Shown here: piece by piece, positions 24,648 through 33,388 of the stretch
Position numbering within the stretch: position 1 is the stretch's first letter
How the letters are laid out: every line of letters begins with the position of its first letter
The notes under the pieces: model-generated
The model's database searches: none
What the model was told of the DNA's origin: nothing
Seen by the model: the letters and a program-made list of their open reading frames with translations, nothing else
Translations under genes and position numbers: made by a program
Assembly (NCBI RefSeq): GCF_019317285.1
Contig: NZ_CP079218.1
Span: 5,332,001-5,396,000 of the forward strand
Source of the DNA: Pedobacter sp. D749
GTDB lineage: Bacteria; Bacteroidota; Bacteroidia; Sphingobacteriales; Sphingobacteriaceae
Reading direction: 5' to 3'
Length of the DNA: 64,000 nt

Positions 24648-27143
24648 ATGAATAACTGGTTTAATAAAAATGGCATTCACTTAGCCATTATTGCATTTTT
24701 TGTAGTCATCACTTTTGCCTACTTCAGTCCTGTTTTGCAGGGTAAAGCACCACAGCAGGGCGATGTTTTGCAGGCGAAGGCCATGCAAAAAGAAATTATG
24801 GATATTAAGGCGAAAGATGGTAAAGGCCCACTTTGGACCAATCAAATGTTCGGTGGTATGCCAGCTTATCAAATTTGGGTACAGTATCCTCTTAACATTA
24901 CAACGTACGGTATCGATGTAATTAAAGGTATTTTTCCTGATCCTGTTGGAACAGTTTTGTTATACCTTTTAGGCGCATACTTACTATTTTGTGTATTAAA
25001 AATAAACCCCTGGCTTGCTGCTGCGGGGGCAATCGCTTTTGCATTTACATCTTATAATTTTATCATTATTGCAGCTGGGCATAGCAATAAGGCATTAGCG
25101 ATTGGCTTTTTTGCGCCTATTTTAGCTGCCATTATTCTCACATTAAGAGGCCGGTATTTGGTTGGTGGGAGTTTGCTGGCGCTTTTTATGGCTTTAGAGA
25201 TCCGCTCTAACCACATCCAAATGACCTATTATTTATTTATAGCGTTGTTTATTTTGGGCTGTATAGAGCTTTATCACGCCTTTAAAGCAAAACAGCTTCC
25301 GGCATTTGGTAAATCTGTTGCTTATATTGTTGCAGGTATTTTCTTATCAGTTCTGGTAAATGCAGGTACCCTGTGGACAACCTATGAGTATGGCAAAGAA
25401 ACCATTCGTGGAAAATCTAATTTAACTACCGATAAAGCCGAACCCGCAAATGGTTTGGATAAAGCATATGCTTATCAGTGGAGCCAGGGTATTGGAGAGA
25501 GTTTCTCCTTTCTAATCCCAAATATTTATGGCGGTGCAAGCAGTGTTGATGAAATAATCAAACCTGAAAGCAATACCTATAAAGCAGTAGAGAAAAATCT
25601 TCAGGGTGTAGATCCGCGTCAGGCCATTGGTTATGTTGCACAGAATTTGGGCACTAACCAGTATTGGGGTAATAAACCAGGTACATCTGGTCCATATTAT
25701 TTCGGAGCAATCATTTGTTTATTGTTCGTTTTCGGCTTGTTTATTGTAAAACACCGTTGGAAATGGTGGATCTTGGGAACCAGTATTTTGTTATTGTTCT
25801 TATCATTCGGACAAAACCTACCATTTATATCTGATATCTTTTTTGATTACCTACCAGGTTACAACAAATTCAGGGCAGTTGAATCTATTTTAGCTGTTGT
25901 TGGCTTCTTGGTTCCTTTATTGGCAATCTTGGCCATTAAAGAAGCACAGGATGGTAAGTATGATCAAAAATATTTAGTGCAGCGTTTAACTTGGTCGGCG
26001 GGTATTACCGGCGGTTTCGCATTAATTATTGCTGTGATCCCTACAGCGTTCTTCAGCTTTACGCAGGCCAACCAACCACAGGTTTTAGACGCTTTAACAC
26101 AAACCTTACAAAATAACCGCGCTGCGGCAATGGAAATTTTAAATGGCATTGTTGCTGATCGTGTAGCTTTGGCCCGTGCCGATGCTTTACGTTCGTTATT
26201 GTTTATTGCGTTAGGTTTTGGTATTACCTGGGCTTTTATCACCAAGAAGATGAACATGCAATTGGCTTTTGGTTTGTTGGCTTTGTTTGTCCTGATCGAT
26301 TTATGGCAGGTTGACCGTCGTTATTTGAACAACCAAAATTTTGTAAGCAAATCTGATTTAGATAACCACTACCAGCCAAGGGATGTAGATAATTTTATCT
26401 CGGCCGATAAAGATCCAAACTTTAGGGTTTTCGATATGTCATTAGGTGATCCGTTTAAAAGTGCTGAAACTTCTTATTTCCACAAAACCGTTGGTGGTTT
26501 CCACTCGGCGAGATTAAAACGTTTCCAGGAACTGGTAGATAACCAATTAACAAAAAGCATTAACCAAGATGTGTTGGATATGTTAAATACCAAGTACATC
26601 ATTACACAGGATCCGCAAAACGGATCGTATAAAATGCAGCGTAACGCAACGGCTGCGGGTAATGCCTGGTTTGTACAAAGTGTTCAGTTTGCTAAAAACG
26701 CTGACGAAGAAATGAAAGCAATCAGCAGTTTTGATGCGAAGAAAGAGGCGATTGTTGACGAAAGCTTCAAGAATTCAATTGACACCAAACGTTTAGGAAC
26801 TGGCCAGGAAGGTTTTATTAAATTAACGAACTATAATCCTGATCATTTAACTTACGAATATTCAACCGCTAAAGACGTGATTGCCGTATTTTCTGAGATT
26901 TATTATGATAAAGGATGGAAAATGTATATCGACGGTGTTGAGAAGCCATACTTCAGGGCCGATTATGTTTTACGTGCAGCGCAGTTAGAGGCAGGTAACC
27001 ATAAACTTGAGTTTATTTTCCACCCAACATCGTATTATACCGGAGAGAAGATCTCTTTGGCAGGATCGATCTTGTTATTAGCCGGATTGGGCTTTGGATT
27101 TTATTCAGAAGAAAAGAAGAAAAAGAAAGTGGTTAAAGCTTAA
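24648..27143 (+). CDS. YfhO family membrane protein
   Basis: An 831-aa integral membrane protein with about twelve or more transmembrane segments in the first two thirds, a large soluble loop (residues ~560-780) and a final helix before a Lys-rich tail (EEKKKKKVVKA). Its N-terminal region (YFSPVLQGKAPQQGDVLQ, MFGGMPAYQ) is typical of Bacteroidota YfhO proteins, which resemble GT-C glycosyltransferases. In Firmicutes YfhO glycosylates lipoteichoic acid; that substrate does not exist here, so the role is unknown. It is followed by a strong terminator. Confidence 0.88.
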   Translation: MNNWFNKNGIHLAIIAFFVVITFAYFSPVLQGKAPQQGDVLQAKAMQKEIMDIKAKDGKGPLWTNQMFGGMPAYQIWVQYPLNITTYGIDVIKGIFPDPVGTVLLYLLGAYLLFCVLKINPWLAAAGAIAFAFTSYNFIIIAAGHSNKALAIGFFAPILAAIILTLRGRYLVGGSLLALFMALEIRSNHIQMTYYLFIALFILGCIELYHAFKAKQLPAFGKSVAYIVAGIFLSVLVNAGTLWTTYEYGKETIRGKSNLTTDKAEPANGLDKAYAYQWSQGIGESFSFLIPNIYGGASSVDEIIKPESNTYKAVEKNLQGVDPRQAIGYVAQNLGTNQYWGNKPGTSGPYYFGAIICLLFVFGLFIVKHRWKWWILGTSILLLFLSFGQNLPFISDIFFDYLPGYNKFRAVESILAVVGFLVPLLAILAIKEAQDGKYDQKYLVQRLTWSAGITGGFALIIAVIPTAFFSFTQANQPQVLDALTQTLQNNRAAAMEILNGIVADRVALARADALRSLLFIALGFGITWAFITKKMNMQLAFGLLALFVLIDLWQVDRRYLNNQNFVSKSDLDNHYQPRDVDNFISADKDPNFRVFDMSLGDPFKSAETSYFHKTVGGFHSARLKRFQELVDNQLTKSINQDVLDMLNTKYIITQDPQNGSYKMQRNATAAGNAWFVQSVQFAKNADEEMKAISSFDAKKEAIVDESFKNSIDTKRLGTGQEGFIKLTNYNPDHLTYEYSTAKDVIAVFSEIYYDKGWKMYIDGVEKPYFRADYVLRAAQLEAGNHKLEFIFHPTSYYTGEKISLAGSILLLAGLGFGFYSEEKKKKKVVKA

Positions 27144-27164
27144 TATTTCTTTAAATGGATTTCC

Positions 27165-27196
27165 GCCCCGCAGGATTCAATCTTGCGGGGCTTTTG
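27165..27196 (+). terminator. Terminator after the YfhO gene
   Basis: GCCCCGCA pairs with TGCGGGGC around a 11-nt loop and is followed by TTTTG. Confidence 0.85.
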
Positions 27197-27664
27197 TTGC
27201 CAGAATTTTTTGCAGCGGTTTCTTGCCACAGAAACATGGAATATCTACCTCGGTTTGTCATCCTGAGGGTTAATTAATTGTTTAAAATCAATATGAGTGA
27301 CGTACAATTGTCTTCTCTTATCCTACGGTGCGGTCTTGCCTCGGCTCGCCGCCGCCGAAGGGCTCTTTCTTTTTGCTGTCAAAAAGACCAGCGGAGCTAG
27401 CTTGAATGCCATTGAAAACATAAAGACACATGAAAAAACAAAAAACACCGGCTGAAAATTTATTCATTTGTTGTTTATAACTTTCAGCTGCATTCATGAG
27501 GGCTTCGCCGTTTTCTTTCGAAGCTAGTAGGTTGGCTTAAGCAGTGCAACCTGAAAAATTTGTTAGGCCGGATTTAAGCAGAACGGGGATATCGTGCAAT
27601 GGCCTAGCTCGGTGGAAATACTAAAGCAATTAAATTACTGATTAATAACGACTTATAAGATAGC

Positions 27665-27755
27665 GTCAATGATAGCGTAGTCGAAGGATCTTTTACGATA
27701 GGTTATACTTTAAAAATTAACGCTTGGTAGGGTTTTCGACTCCGCTCAGACTGAC
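27665..27755. repeat. Interspersed GTAGTCGAAGGATC repeat pair in inverted order
   Basis: AGCGTAGTCGAAGGATC (27674-27690) and TTCGACTCCGCTCAGACTGAC (from 27735) are near-complementary, so the pair can form a large hairpin. Other copies: 28421-28450, 30731-30756 (direct), 31151-31175 and 31394-31415 (inverse). Confidence 0.65.
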
Positions 27756-28028
27756 AAACAAATAAATTTATCCCTGGACCAGCACTAAACCGCTCTGTGC
27801 GTAGCGTTATGCATTGCGTCTCTATGGATACAAGAATAAAATTGAGGTTATAAATTCAATTAAAACGAGTCACAGACACGAACAAATTGCATTTCTGCTG
27901 CCCTGCCAAAAATTACAAAGCTCTTTTTTTGCCCGCTTCACCATAATTTTTTATATTAGGTTAATCAAAGCGATGATAACCCAAATCAATCCGTCTGATT
28001 AAAGATCCCCCCAAAAAAAAATCCAAGT

Positions 28029-28116
28029 CCACTTTTACGCCACCTTTACCCCACGTTTTAGCCACCTTCCGGCCAGGTTTGCCTGACACCTGCTTGCACA
28101 CTGCTTAACACTTGCT
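28029..28116. repeat. Degenerate tandem array, eight units of 11 bp
   Basis: The stretch divides without gaps into eight 11-mers: CCACTTTTACG, CCACCTTTACC, CCACGTTTTAG, CCACCTTCCGG, CCAGGTTTGCC, TGACACCTGCT, TGCACACTGCT, TAACACTTGCT. The first five share CCAcnTTT, the last three share (T)nACACnTGCT. The exact period despite sequence drift makes chance unlikely. Confidence 0.65.
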
Positions 28117-28420
28117 TTGGTTGAGTGATGGCCCTGTTGGAGATTAGGTAGATCAAAGATTTGACTCGCTTTAGATCGGCAGGCTAACAATAGCTAAATA
28201 AAAGGTAAAGGGAAAGTTATCTTAAGGTATTGTTGGTGTATCACTGTGTCGGAGCAGCCTGGTTAAAGAAACAATAAACGGCTGTTCGGAGTTTTTTTAT
28301 ACTGTTGCTGATAAGTGTACCATTAATATTACTTCATTGCTGGCTTACATGTGCTGCTGGCGTGGGAATACATATTCAATGAATTTCAGGTATTAAATAA
28401 AACGACCTTTTTTTGGAATC

Positions 28421-28450
28421 TGTCAATGGTAGCGTAGTCGAAGGATCCTT
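28421..28450 (+). repeat. Interspersed GCGTAGTCGAAGGATC repeat copy
   Basis: Matches 27665-27694 almost base for base (TGTCAATGGTAGCGTAGTCG versus GTCAATGATAGCGTAGTCG). Confidence 0.7.
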
Positions 28451-28606
28451 TGGCAAGGAAAACTGTTGGATAATTCAGAATCTATCTCAACATTGACAAC
28501 GGCGGTAATGACCAATGACTAATGCACTCTTGAACCAAACAACCCCTTCGGATGTCATTTTAACATACTTTATCAAATTGAATAATAATTTAACAATGTC
28601 GTAACA

Positions 28607-28635
28607 TTTGTTTGATATACAGCGTCTTATCTTTG
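28607..28635 (+). promoter_or_regulatory. Promoter for the 31-aa membrane microprotein
   Basis: TTTG (28607-28610), 17 nt, TATCTTTG (28628-28635) is an excellent match to the Bacteroidota promoter. It lies 20 bp upstream of the small ORF's ATG. Confidence 0.65.
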
Positions 28636-28654
28636 TAATGAAAAATCAGGTGAT

Positions 28655-28750
28655 ATGTTAGAGTCATTCTTTGCCGTATGTTTATTAATTGTTGTACTTT
28701 ATTTCTTTAGCCCTTTTGAGGTAAAACTCGATGAGGAAGAAGAGTGGTAA
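28655..28750 (+). CDS. 31-aa predicted membrane microprotein
   Basis: A short ORF encoding one hydrophobic helix (FFAVCLLIVVLYFFSPF) followed by an acidic tail (LDEEEEW), the pattern of a single-pass inner-membrane microprotein. Support for translation: a strong promoter 20 bp upstream, an AGG about 7 nt before the ATG, and no overlap with any other gene. The LpxH-like gene starts 71 bp later and could be cotranscribed. I recognise no family. Confidence 0.55.
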   Translation: MLESFFAVCLLIVVLYFFSPFEVKLDEEEEW

Positions 28751-28821
28751 TACAACTAATTTATCTCTAAACTGCTTTAACCGGGCGGTAACATTACCCT
28801 TCCCCCTAAAATTTCCCTTTT

Positions 28822-29676
28822 ATGGATAAAAGAAATATCGATGTAGTCGTAATCTCCGATGTACATTTAGGTACTTATGGTTGTCATGCAAAAGAACTTT
28901 TAAAGTATCTGAAAAGCATTAAACCCAAAACATTGATCCTAAACGGCGATATCATCGATATCTGGCAGTTTAGTAAAAGTTACTGGCCCGAATCGCACAT
29001 GAAGGTGATCCGTAAACTGATGAAGTTCGTGTCGGAAGGTGTGCAGGTGCATTACCTGACCGGTAACCATGATGAGATGCTCCGCAAATTCGACGGAATG
29101 GAGATGGGTACTTTTCACCTTCAAAATAAGCTGATTTTAGAGCTTGATGGTAAAAAAGCATGGTTTTTTCATGGTGATGTGTTTGATGTAACCATGCAGC
29201 ATTCTAAATGGCTGGCTAAATTGGGCGCGGTTGGTTATGATACGCTGATCCTTATTAATAGTTTTGTAAACTGGGTACTTACCGCATTTCGAAGGGAGAA
29301 AATGAGCTTTTCGAAAAAAATCAAAGCTAAGTTTAAAGATGCTGTAAAGTTTATAAACAGTTTTGAACAAACTGCAGCAGAACTGGCCATCGAAAAAGGT
29401 TACCAGTATGTAGTTTGTGGCCACATTCATCAGGCCGAGCAACGCGAAATTGTCACCGAAGAAGGAAAAGTAACTTACCTGAACAGCGGCGATTGGGTGG
29501 AAAGTTTAACGGCTTTAGAATATCAGGATAAAAACTGGACCGTGTTTAAGTATGAGCATCAACACTTTACAAAAGATCAGTTGGATGAGGGAATTCTTTC
29601 TGATGCTGAAGATTTAAAAAGTAAACTCGACATAAATATTCTTTTACAGAATATAAAATATGAAATTGCCCAATAA
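28822..29676 (+). CDS. LpxH-like UDP-2,3-diacylglucosamine diphosphatase family phosphoesterase
   Basis: A 284-aa calcineurin-type metallophosphoesterase. All metal-binding motifs are present: SDVHLG (D13, H15), NGDIID (D43), GNHDE (81-85), HGDVFD and GHIHQ. The family hydrolyses UDP-2,3-diacylglucosamine in lipid A synthesis; this longer version, common in Bacteroidota, may be a paralogue acting on another phospho-ester. It lies 20 bp upstream of a glycosyltransferase gene with which it is presumably cotranscribed, suggesting a joint role in an envelope glycolipid. Confidence 0.8.
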   Translation: MDKRNIDVVVISDVHLGTYGCHAKELLKYLKSIKPKTLILNGDIIDIWQFSKSYWPESHMKVIRKLMKFVSEGVQVHYLTGNHDEMLRKFDGMEMGTFHLQNKLILELDGKKAWFFHGDVFDVTMQHSKWLAKLGAVGYDTLILINSFVNWVLTAFRREKMSFSKKIKAKFKDAVKFINSFEQTAAELAIEKGYQYVVCGHIHQAEQREIVTEEGKVTYLNSGDWVESLTALEYQDKNWTVFKYEHQHFTKDQLDEGILSDAEDLKSKLDINILLQNIKYEIAQ

Positions 29677-29696
29677 TTTTAGATATTCGGGCACAA

Positions 29697-30686
29697 ATGA
29701 AGATACTTTACGCAATACAGGGAACAGGTAACGGTCATATCAGCAGAGCGAGGGAAATTATTCCTTTGCTTCAAAAATATGGCGAATTGGATATTTTAGT
29801 GAGTGGTACCCAGGCAGATGTGAAACTCAGTCAGCCTGTAAAATACCAATTACATGGTTTCAGTTTTATCTTTGGGAAAAAAGGTGGTGTAGATCATTTT
29901 AAAACCTGGATGAGCATGAATCTTTTCCGTTTCAGGAAAGATATGAAGCAGCTGCCACTTAAAGATTACAATCTAATCGTTAATGATTTTGAGCCGGTGA
30001 GTGCCTGGGCCTGTAAGTTGCAAGGAATTGAATGTGTTTCATTGAGCCATCAGGCAGCATTTAAATCTAAAAAAGTACCGCGTCCAAGAACTTTGGATTG
30101 GGGTAAGCTTATTTTAAGCCGCTATGCACCTACAAAATACCACATTGGCTTTCATTTTGATCGCTACGATAGTTTTATTCATACCCCGGTAATCAGGGCA
30201 GAGATCCGAAACCTGAAAAGTGAAAATTTAGGGCATTATACGGTCTATCTTCCAGCCATTGATGATAAACGCCTGGTAAAGCTTTTTACACAATTACCTG
30301 AAGTTACCTGGCAGGTTTTCTCTAAACACAGCAAAGTTGCCTACCAGGAAGGGAACGTTTTTGTAGAGCCGGTTAATAACGAGAAGTTTAATAAAAGCCT
30401 GGCCACCTGCGAAGGGCTATTTACAGGCGGCGGTTTTGAAGGCCCGGCAGAAGCACTTTATTTGAAGAAAAAATTATTGGTAGCTCCTATGCGTTTCCAG
30501 TTTGAGCAGCAATGCAATGCTTATGCTTTAAAACAGTTTGGTTTGCCTGTAATTTGGGGCAGTACCAGAAACTGGTTGCCTATTATCAAAAACTGGGTAG
30601 AGAATCCTCAAGAGCATGAGTTTAATTTTCCGGATGAAACTGCGCAGATTATAGATGATATGGTGAAGAAATATGCCAGGGTTTAG
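29697..30686 (+). CDS. Glycosyltransferase, GT-B fold (MurG/MGT-like)
   Basis: A 329-aa glycosyltransferase. The N-terminus MKILYAIQGTGNGHISRA is the GNGHxxR motif of MurG/UGT-like and related Bacteroidota glycosyltransferases, and the C-terminal nucleotide-sugar region has LFTGGGFEGPAEALYLKKKLLVAP. Donor and acceptor are unknown. It follows the LpxH-like gene by 20 bp and ends that unit; a lipid acceptor is a reasonable guess. Confidence 0.82.
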   Translation: MKILYAIQGTGNGHISRAREIIPLLQKYGELDILVSGTQADVKLSQPVKYQLHGFSFIFGKKGGVDHFKTWMSMNLFRFRKDMKQLPLKDYNLIVNDFEPVSAWACKLQGIECVSLSHQAAFKSKKVPRPRTLDWGKLILSRYAPTKYHIGFHFDRYDSFIHTPVIRAEIRNLKSENLGHYTVYLPAIDDKRLVKLFTQLPEVTWQVFSKHSKVAYQEGNVFVEPVNNEKFNKSLATCEGLFTGGGFEGPAEALYLKKKLLVAPMRFQFEQQCNAYALKQFGLPVIWGSTRNWLPIIKNWVENPQEHEFNFPDETAQIIDDMVKKYARV

Positions 30687-30999
30687 TCGTGAGTCTTCAG
30701 TCGGCAGTCCGGAGTCGACTTTCTCGTTTATCATCCTAAGCGTAGTCGAAGGATCTGCAATGATGAATTAATTTACTTGATTGGCTTGGAAACGAATGCC
30801 GGTAGCTTTTGGCTTGTACAGCCCCGTCATTCGCTATAGCCCGATGCTAATTTAGTGCCGATTCATCGGTAAAGAATCGGGGCTGCCGCTACTCCCGGGT
30901 TTATTTAACGCAAAGCAGCGCTTTTGGGAAAGGTTAGCTATACACCGCCTATTAGTACATTCCCCTGTTATCTATTCTCTTTGGTCTTAGGTTTATTCT

Positions 31000-31124
31000 A
31001 ATCTGTGGCACAGTTCTGCGTAATCTAAACCTGACAGGAGCGGGCACCGAACTTAGTGAGGTAAAGCGGATGGCGGGGCTACCGGAACCGAAACGAAAAG
31101 GAACCTGCTTTTCAAAAAATAACA
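31000..31124. repeat. Interspersed repeat, first of two direct copies
   Basis: Begins AATCTGTGGCACAGTTCTGC and ends in CTTTTCAAAAAATAACA. It matches 31226-31352 over its full length with only a few substitutions. Confidence 0.9.
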
Positions 31125-31225
31125 GAGGCCACTTTTGTTTGTCAAACGGTCTTCGACTACGCTCAGACTGACAAAGCTTTGAGTATCTTTAATAAGATGA
31201 TGTTTTAATCTTTCCGCTTATTTTT

Positions 31226-31352
31226 AATCTGTGGCACAGTTCTGCGTAATCTAAACCTGACAGGAGCGGGCACCGAACTTAGTGAGGTAAAGCGGATGGC
31301 AGGGCTACCGGAAGCGAAACGAACAAGAACCTGCTTTTCAAAAAAAATAACA
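31226..31352. repeat. Interspersed repeat, second of two direct copies
   Basis: Offset by 226 bp from the copy at 31000-31124. Each copy is followed by an inverse GTAGTCGAAG-type element, so the duplicated unit may be the larger composite. Confidence 0.9.
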
Positions 31353-31516
31353 CATTTGCTCCTCAGTATATACTTTTTTACCTGCCGCATGGTCTTCGAC
31401 TTCGCTCAGACTGACAATTCTATAAATCCTCGCTTTAAGCTTTAGCCTTTCCGCTCTTCATCTTTCTTCCTTACTCTTAAATTATTTTCTTTACTTTGCC
31501 TACTCTTTAAAAAGGC

Positions 31517-32497
31517 ATGATTAATCAGTTTAGAAAGCTAAATCCAATTAACCTCGTATTCTTGCTGGCATACACGTTCTTTCTGCGTATTGCCATTTTT
31601 CAGGAAACGCACGATAAGCTGAACTTTGATTTTTTGGAACCTTTTGCCCGATTGCTGATCAATGTAGATTTAGATAATGCCTTTACTCCCTATACCAATA
31701 TTTTTATTGCGGCACTTTTGGTTTATGTGCAGGCATTAATTTTCAACCGGATTGTAAATAATCATAATTTATTAGCCAAACCCAGTTTCCTGCCAGGGCT
31801 GATGTTTATCACAGGAACGAGCTTGTTTATGCCTTTTATGATCCTAAGCCCGGCATTGTTATGCAACTTCCTGTTGATCTGGATTATAGATAAGTTTTTA
31901 AAACTGGGTAAGAGTGCGAATTCCATTACCACGGTTTTCGATATCGGGATGATTATAGGGGTTGGAACACTGATCTACTTTCCGTTTATGGCCATGTTGC
32001 TGATGATCTTTTTAGCGTTGTTGCTTTTCAGGTCATTTAATTGGCGCGAATGGGTGGCAGGCTTAATTGGTTTTATCACCGTTTTCTTTTTTTTGGCCGT
32101 ATTTTATTACTGGAAAGATAATTTAAGCTCCTTTTACCAGATCTGGAAACCATTGGGTAATAAGTTTCCATCGGTATTTAAAATTAACTATAATGATTAT
32201 TTGGTACTCATCCCGGTTACGGTAATTATTATATTGGCATCATTACAGTTGCGCGAAAATTTCTTCAGGAGTTTTATTAGCACAAGAAAAAGTTTTCAGC
32301 TGTTATTTTTCATGTTTATTGTTTCTGCAGCTAGTTTTTACCTGAAACCCGATTTCAGGACCTGGCATTTTTTGCTTTGTGTACCACCAGGATCGGTACT
32401 GTTGGCATACTATTTTAGCAATGCCAAAAAACGTTGGTTTTACGAAACATTGTTCGTTTTATTTGTGCTTTCAATACAGTATTTTCTGTTTGTTTAA
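31517..32497 (+). CDS. DUF6427 family membrane protein
   Basis: A 326-aa integral membrane protein with about nine to ten hydrophobic helices. The N-terminus INQFRKLNPINLVFLLAY and the segment FRSFNWREWVAGLIGF are typical of DUF6427 in Bacteroidota. Function unknown. It stands alone, 155 bp before coaX; TTACTTTG just upstream (31493-31500) is one base off a -7 box. Confidence 0.82.
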   Translation: MINQFRKLNPINLVFLLAYTFFLRIAIFQETHDKLNFDFLEPFARLLINVDLDNAFTPYTNIFIAALLVYVQALIFNRIVNNHNLLAKPSFLPGLMFITGTSLFMPFMILSPALLCNFLLIWIIDKFLKLGKSANSITTVFDIGMIIGVGTLIYFPFMAMLLMIFLALLLFRSFNWREWVAGLIGFITVFFFLAVFYYWKDNLSSFYQIWKPLGNKFPSVFKINYNDYLVLIPVTVIIILASLQLRENFFRSFISTRKSFQLLFFMFIVSAASFYLKPDFRTWHFLLCVPPGSVLLAYYFSNAKKRWFYETLFVLFVLSIQYFLFV

Positions 32498-32652
32498 CCT
32501 TTTTTAACAAATAACTAGAACGAAACTTAACAAAGATTAATAGCTTTGTGGATGATTTTAGAATTAAAGCTTTTTTAGTTTTAATTAAGATGGATAAAAA
32601 ATGGGGTCATTGGAATTTCTAAGAAAACATTATTTGCTGTGGGAGATTTTAA

Positions 32653-33387
32653 ATGCGTAGGTTAAGCATTGATATTGGAAATTCTGCTGTTAAGGTTGGT
32701 GTTTTTGCAAATAAAGAAATTGTTCACCATCAGCGTTTCAATAAAATTGGGATACTTGATCTGGCTCAATTGATTGAGAAGTTTTCGCCGGCGAAGTCTA
32801 TCATCAGTAGTGTTAACCAGGAAATCGGACCATTAGAAGTTTTTTTAAAAAAGCATACTGAGTATATCCGTTTTTCGACTTTATTGACGACGGGAGTACA
32901 AAATAGATATAAAACGCCAGCTACTTTAGGTCTGGATAGGTGGGCTGCTATTTTGGCTGCAAATGGCTTATATCCGGCAAATGCAAGTTTAGTGGTTGAT
33001 GCGGGTACCTGTATTACTTATGATGTTTTAACCAGCGCTAAGGAATATTTTGGCGGCAGCATAAGTCCGGGTATTAAAATGCGGTTTAAGGCTGTACACG
33101 AATTTACCGGCCGTTTGCCTTTGGTGGAGTGGGATGCAAATGAAGGTATTGTGGAAGGTATTGACACACAATCGGCAATCAAGAACGGCGTTTTACAGGG
33201 AATAATAAACGAAATTGAAGGCTTTATCGGCCTAAATAATAAAAAAGAAAGTGCTCTGAAGGTAATTATAACAGGGGGAGATGCTAATTTTTTGTATAAA
33301 CAATTACAAAACAGCATCTTTGCGCCTCAAATTATAAAAGATCCTTACTTAGTATTAAAAGGATTAAATGAAGCTATTGCAGATTAA
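32653..33387 (+). CDS. coaX: Type III pantothenate kinase
   Basis: Phosphorylates pantothenate with ATP, the first step of coenzyme A synthesis. 244 aa, normal length. The ASKHA motifs are SIDIGNSAVK (Asp7, phosphate 1) and VVDAGTCITYD (Asp116, phosphate 2), with GLDRWAA and GGSISPGIKMRFKA between and after them. GGGAG 7 nt before the ATG is a good ribosome-binding site. The outer-membrane protein gene starts 1 bp after its stop, so coaX heads an operon with lptC. Confidence 0.95.
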   Translation: MRRLSIDIGNSAVKVGVFANKEIVHHQRFNKIGILDLAQLIEKFSPAKSIISSVNQEIGPLEVFLKKHTEYIRFSTLLTTGVQNRYKTPATLGLDRWAAILAANGLYPANASLVVDAGTCITYDVLTSAKEYFGGSISPGIKMRFKAVHEFTGRLPLVEWDANEGIVEGIDTQSAIKNGVLQGIINEIEGFIGLNNKKESALKVIITGGDANFLYKQLQNSIFAPQIIKDPYLVLKGLNEAIAD

Positions 33388-33388
33388 A

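Larger units (their letters stand above)
27144..28654. other. 1.5-kb repeat-rich region without a convincing gene
   Basis: After the terminator (27165-27196) the DNA is a patchwork of interspersed repeats: GCGTAGTCGAAGGATC-type elements at 27665-27694 and 28421-28450, an opposite-strand copy at 27735-27755, a GC-rich CGGCTCGCCGCCGCCGAAGG element at 27342-27361, and the 11-bp-period array at 28029-28116. Neither strand has an ORF with family resemblance or a plausible start. Confidence 0.7.
30687..31516. other. 830-bp repeat-rich gap
   Basis: Holds a GCGTAGTCGAAGGATCT copy (30731-30756), a GC-rich repeat with GATTCATCGG and GAATCGGGGC arms near 30861-30882, two copies of an approximately 125-bp repeat, and two inverse GTAGTCGAAG-type copies (31151-31175, 31394-31415). 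The only long minus-strand ORF here runs through the repeat and has no support. Confidence 0.75.

Noticed and set aside
27814..28002. 62-codon ORF in the repeat-rich gap
   Set aside because: It overlaps repeat debris and shows no protein-like pattern.
28029..28116. CRISPR array
   Set aside because: The repeats are 11 bp, contiguous and without spacers; no cas gene in the window.
31205..31390. 61-codon minus-strand ORF
   Set aside because: It is contained in the second copy of the duplicated repeat; an open frame in a repeat is not evidence for a gene.
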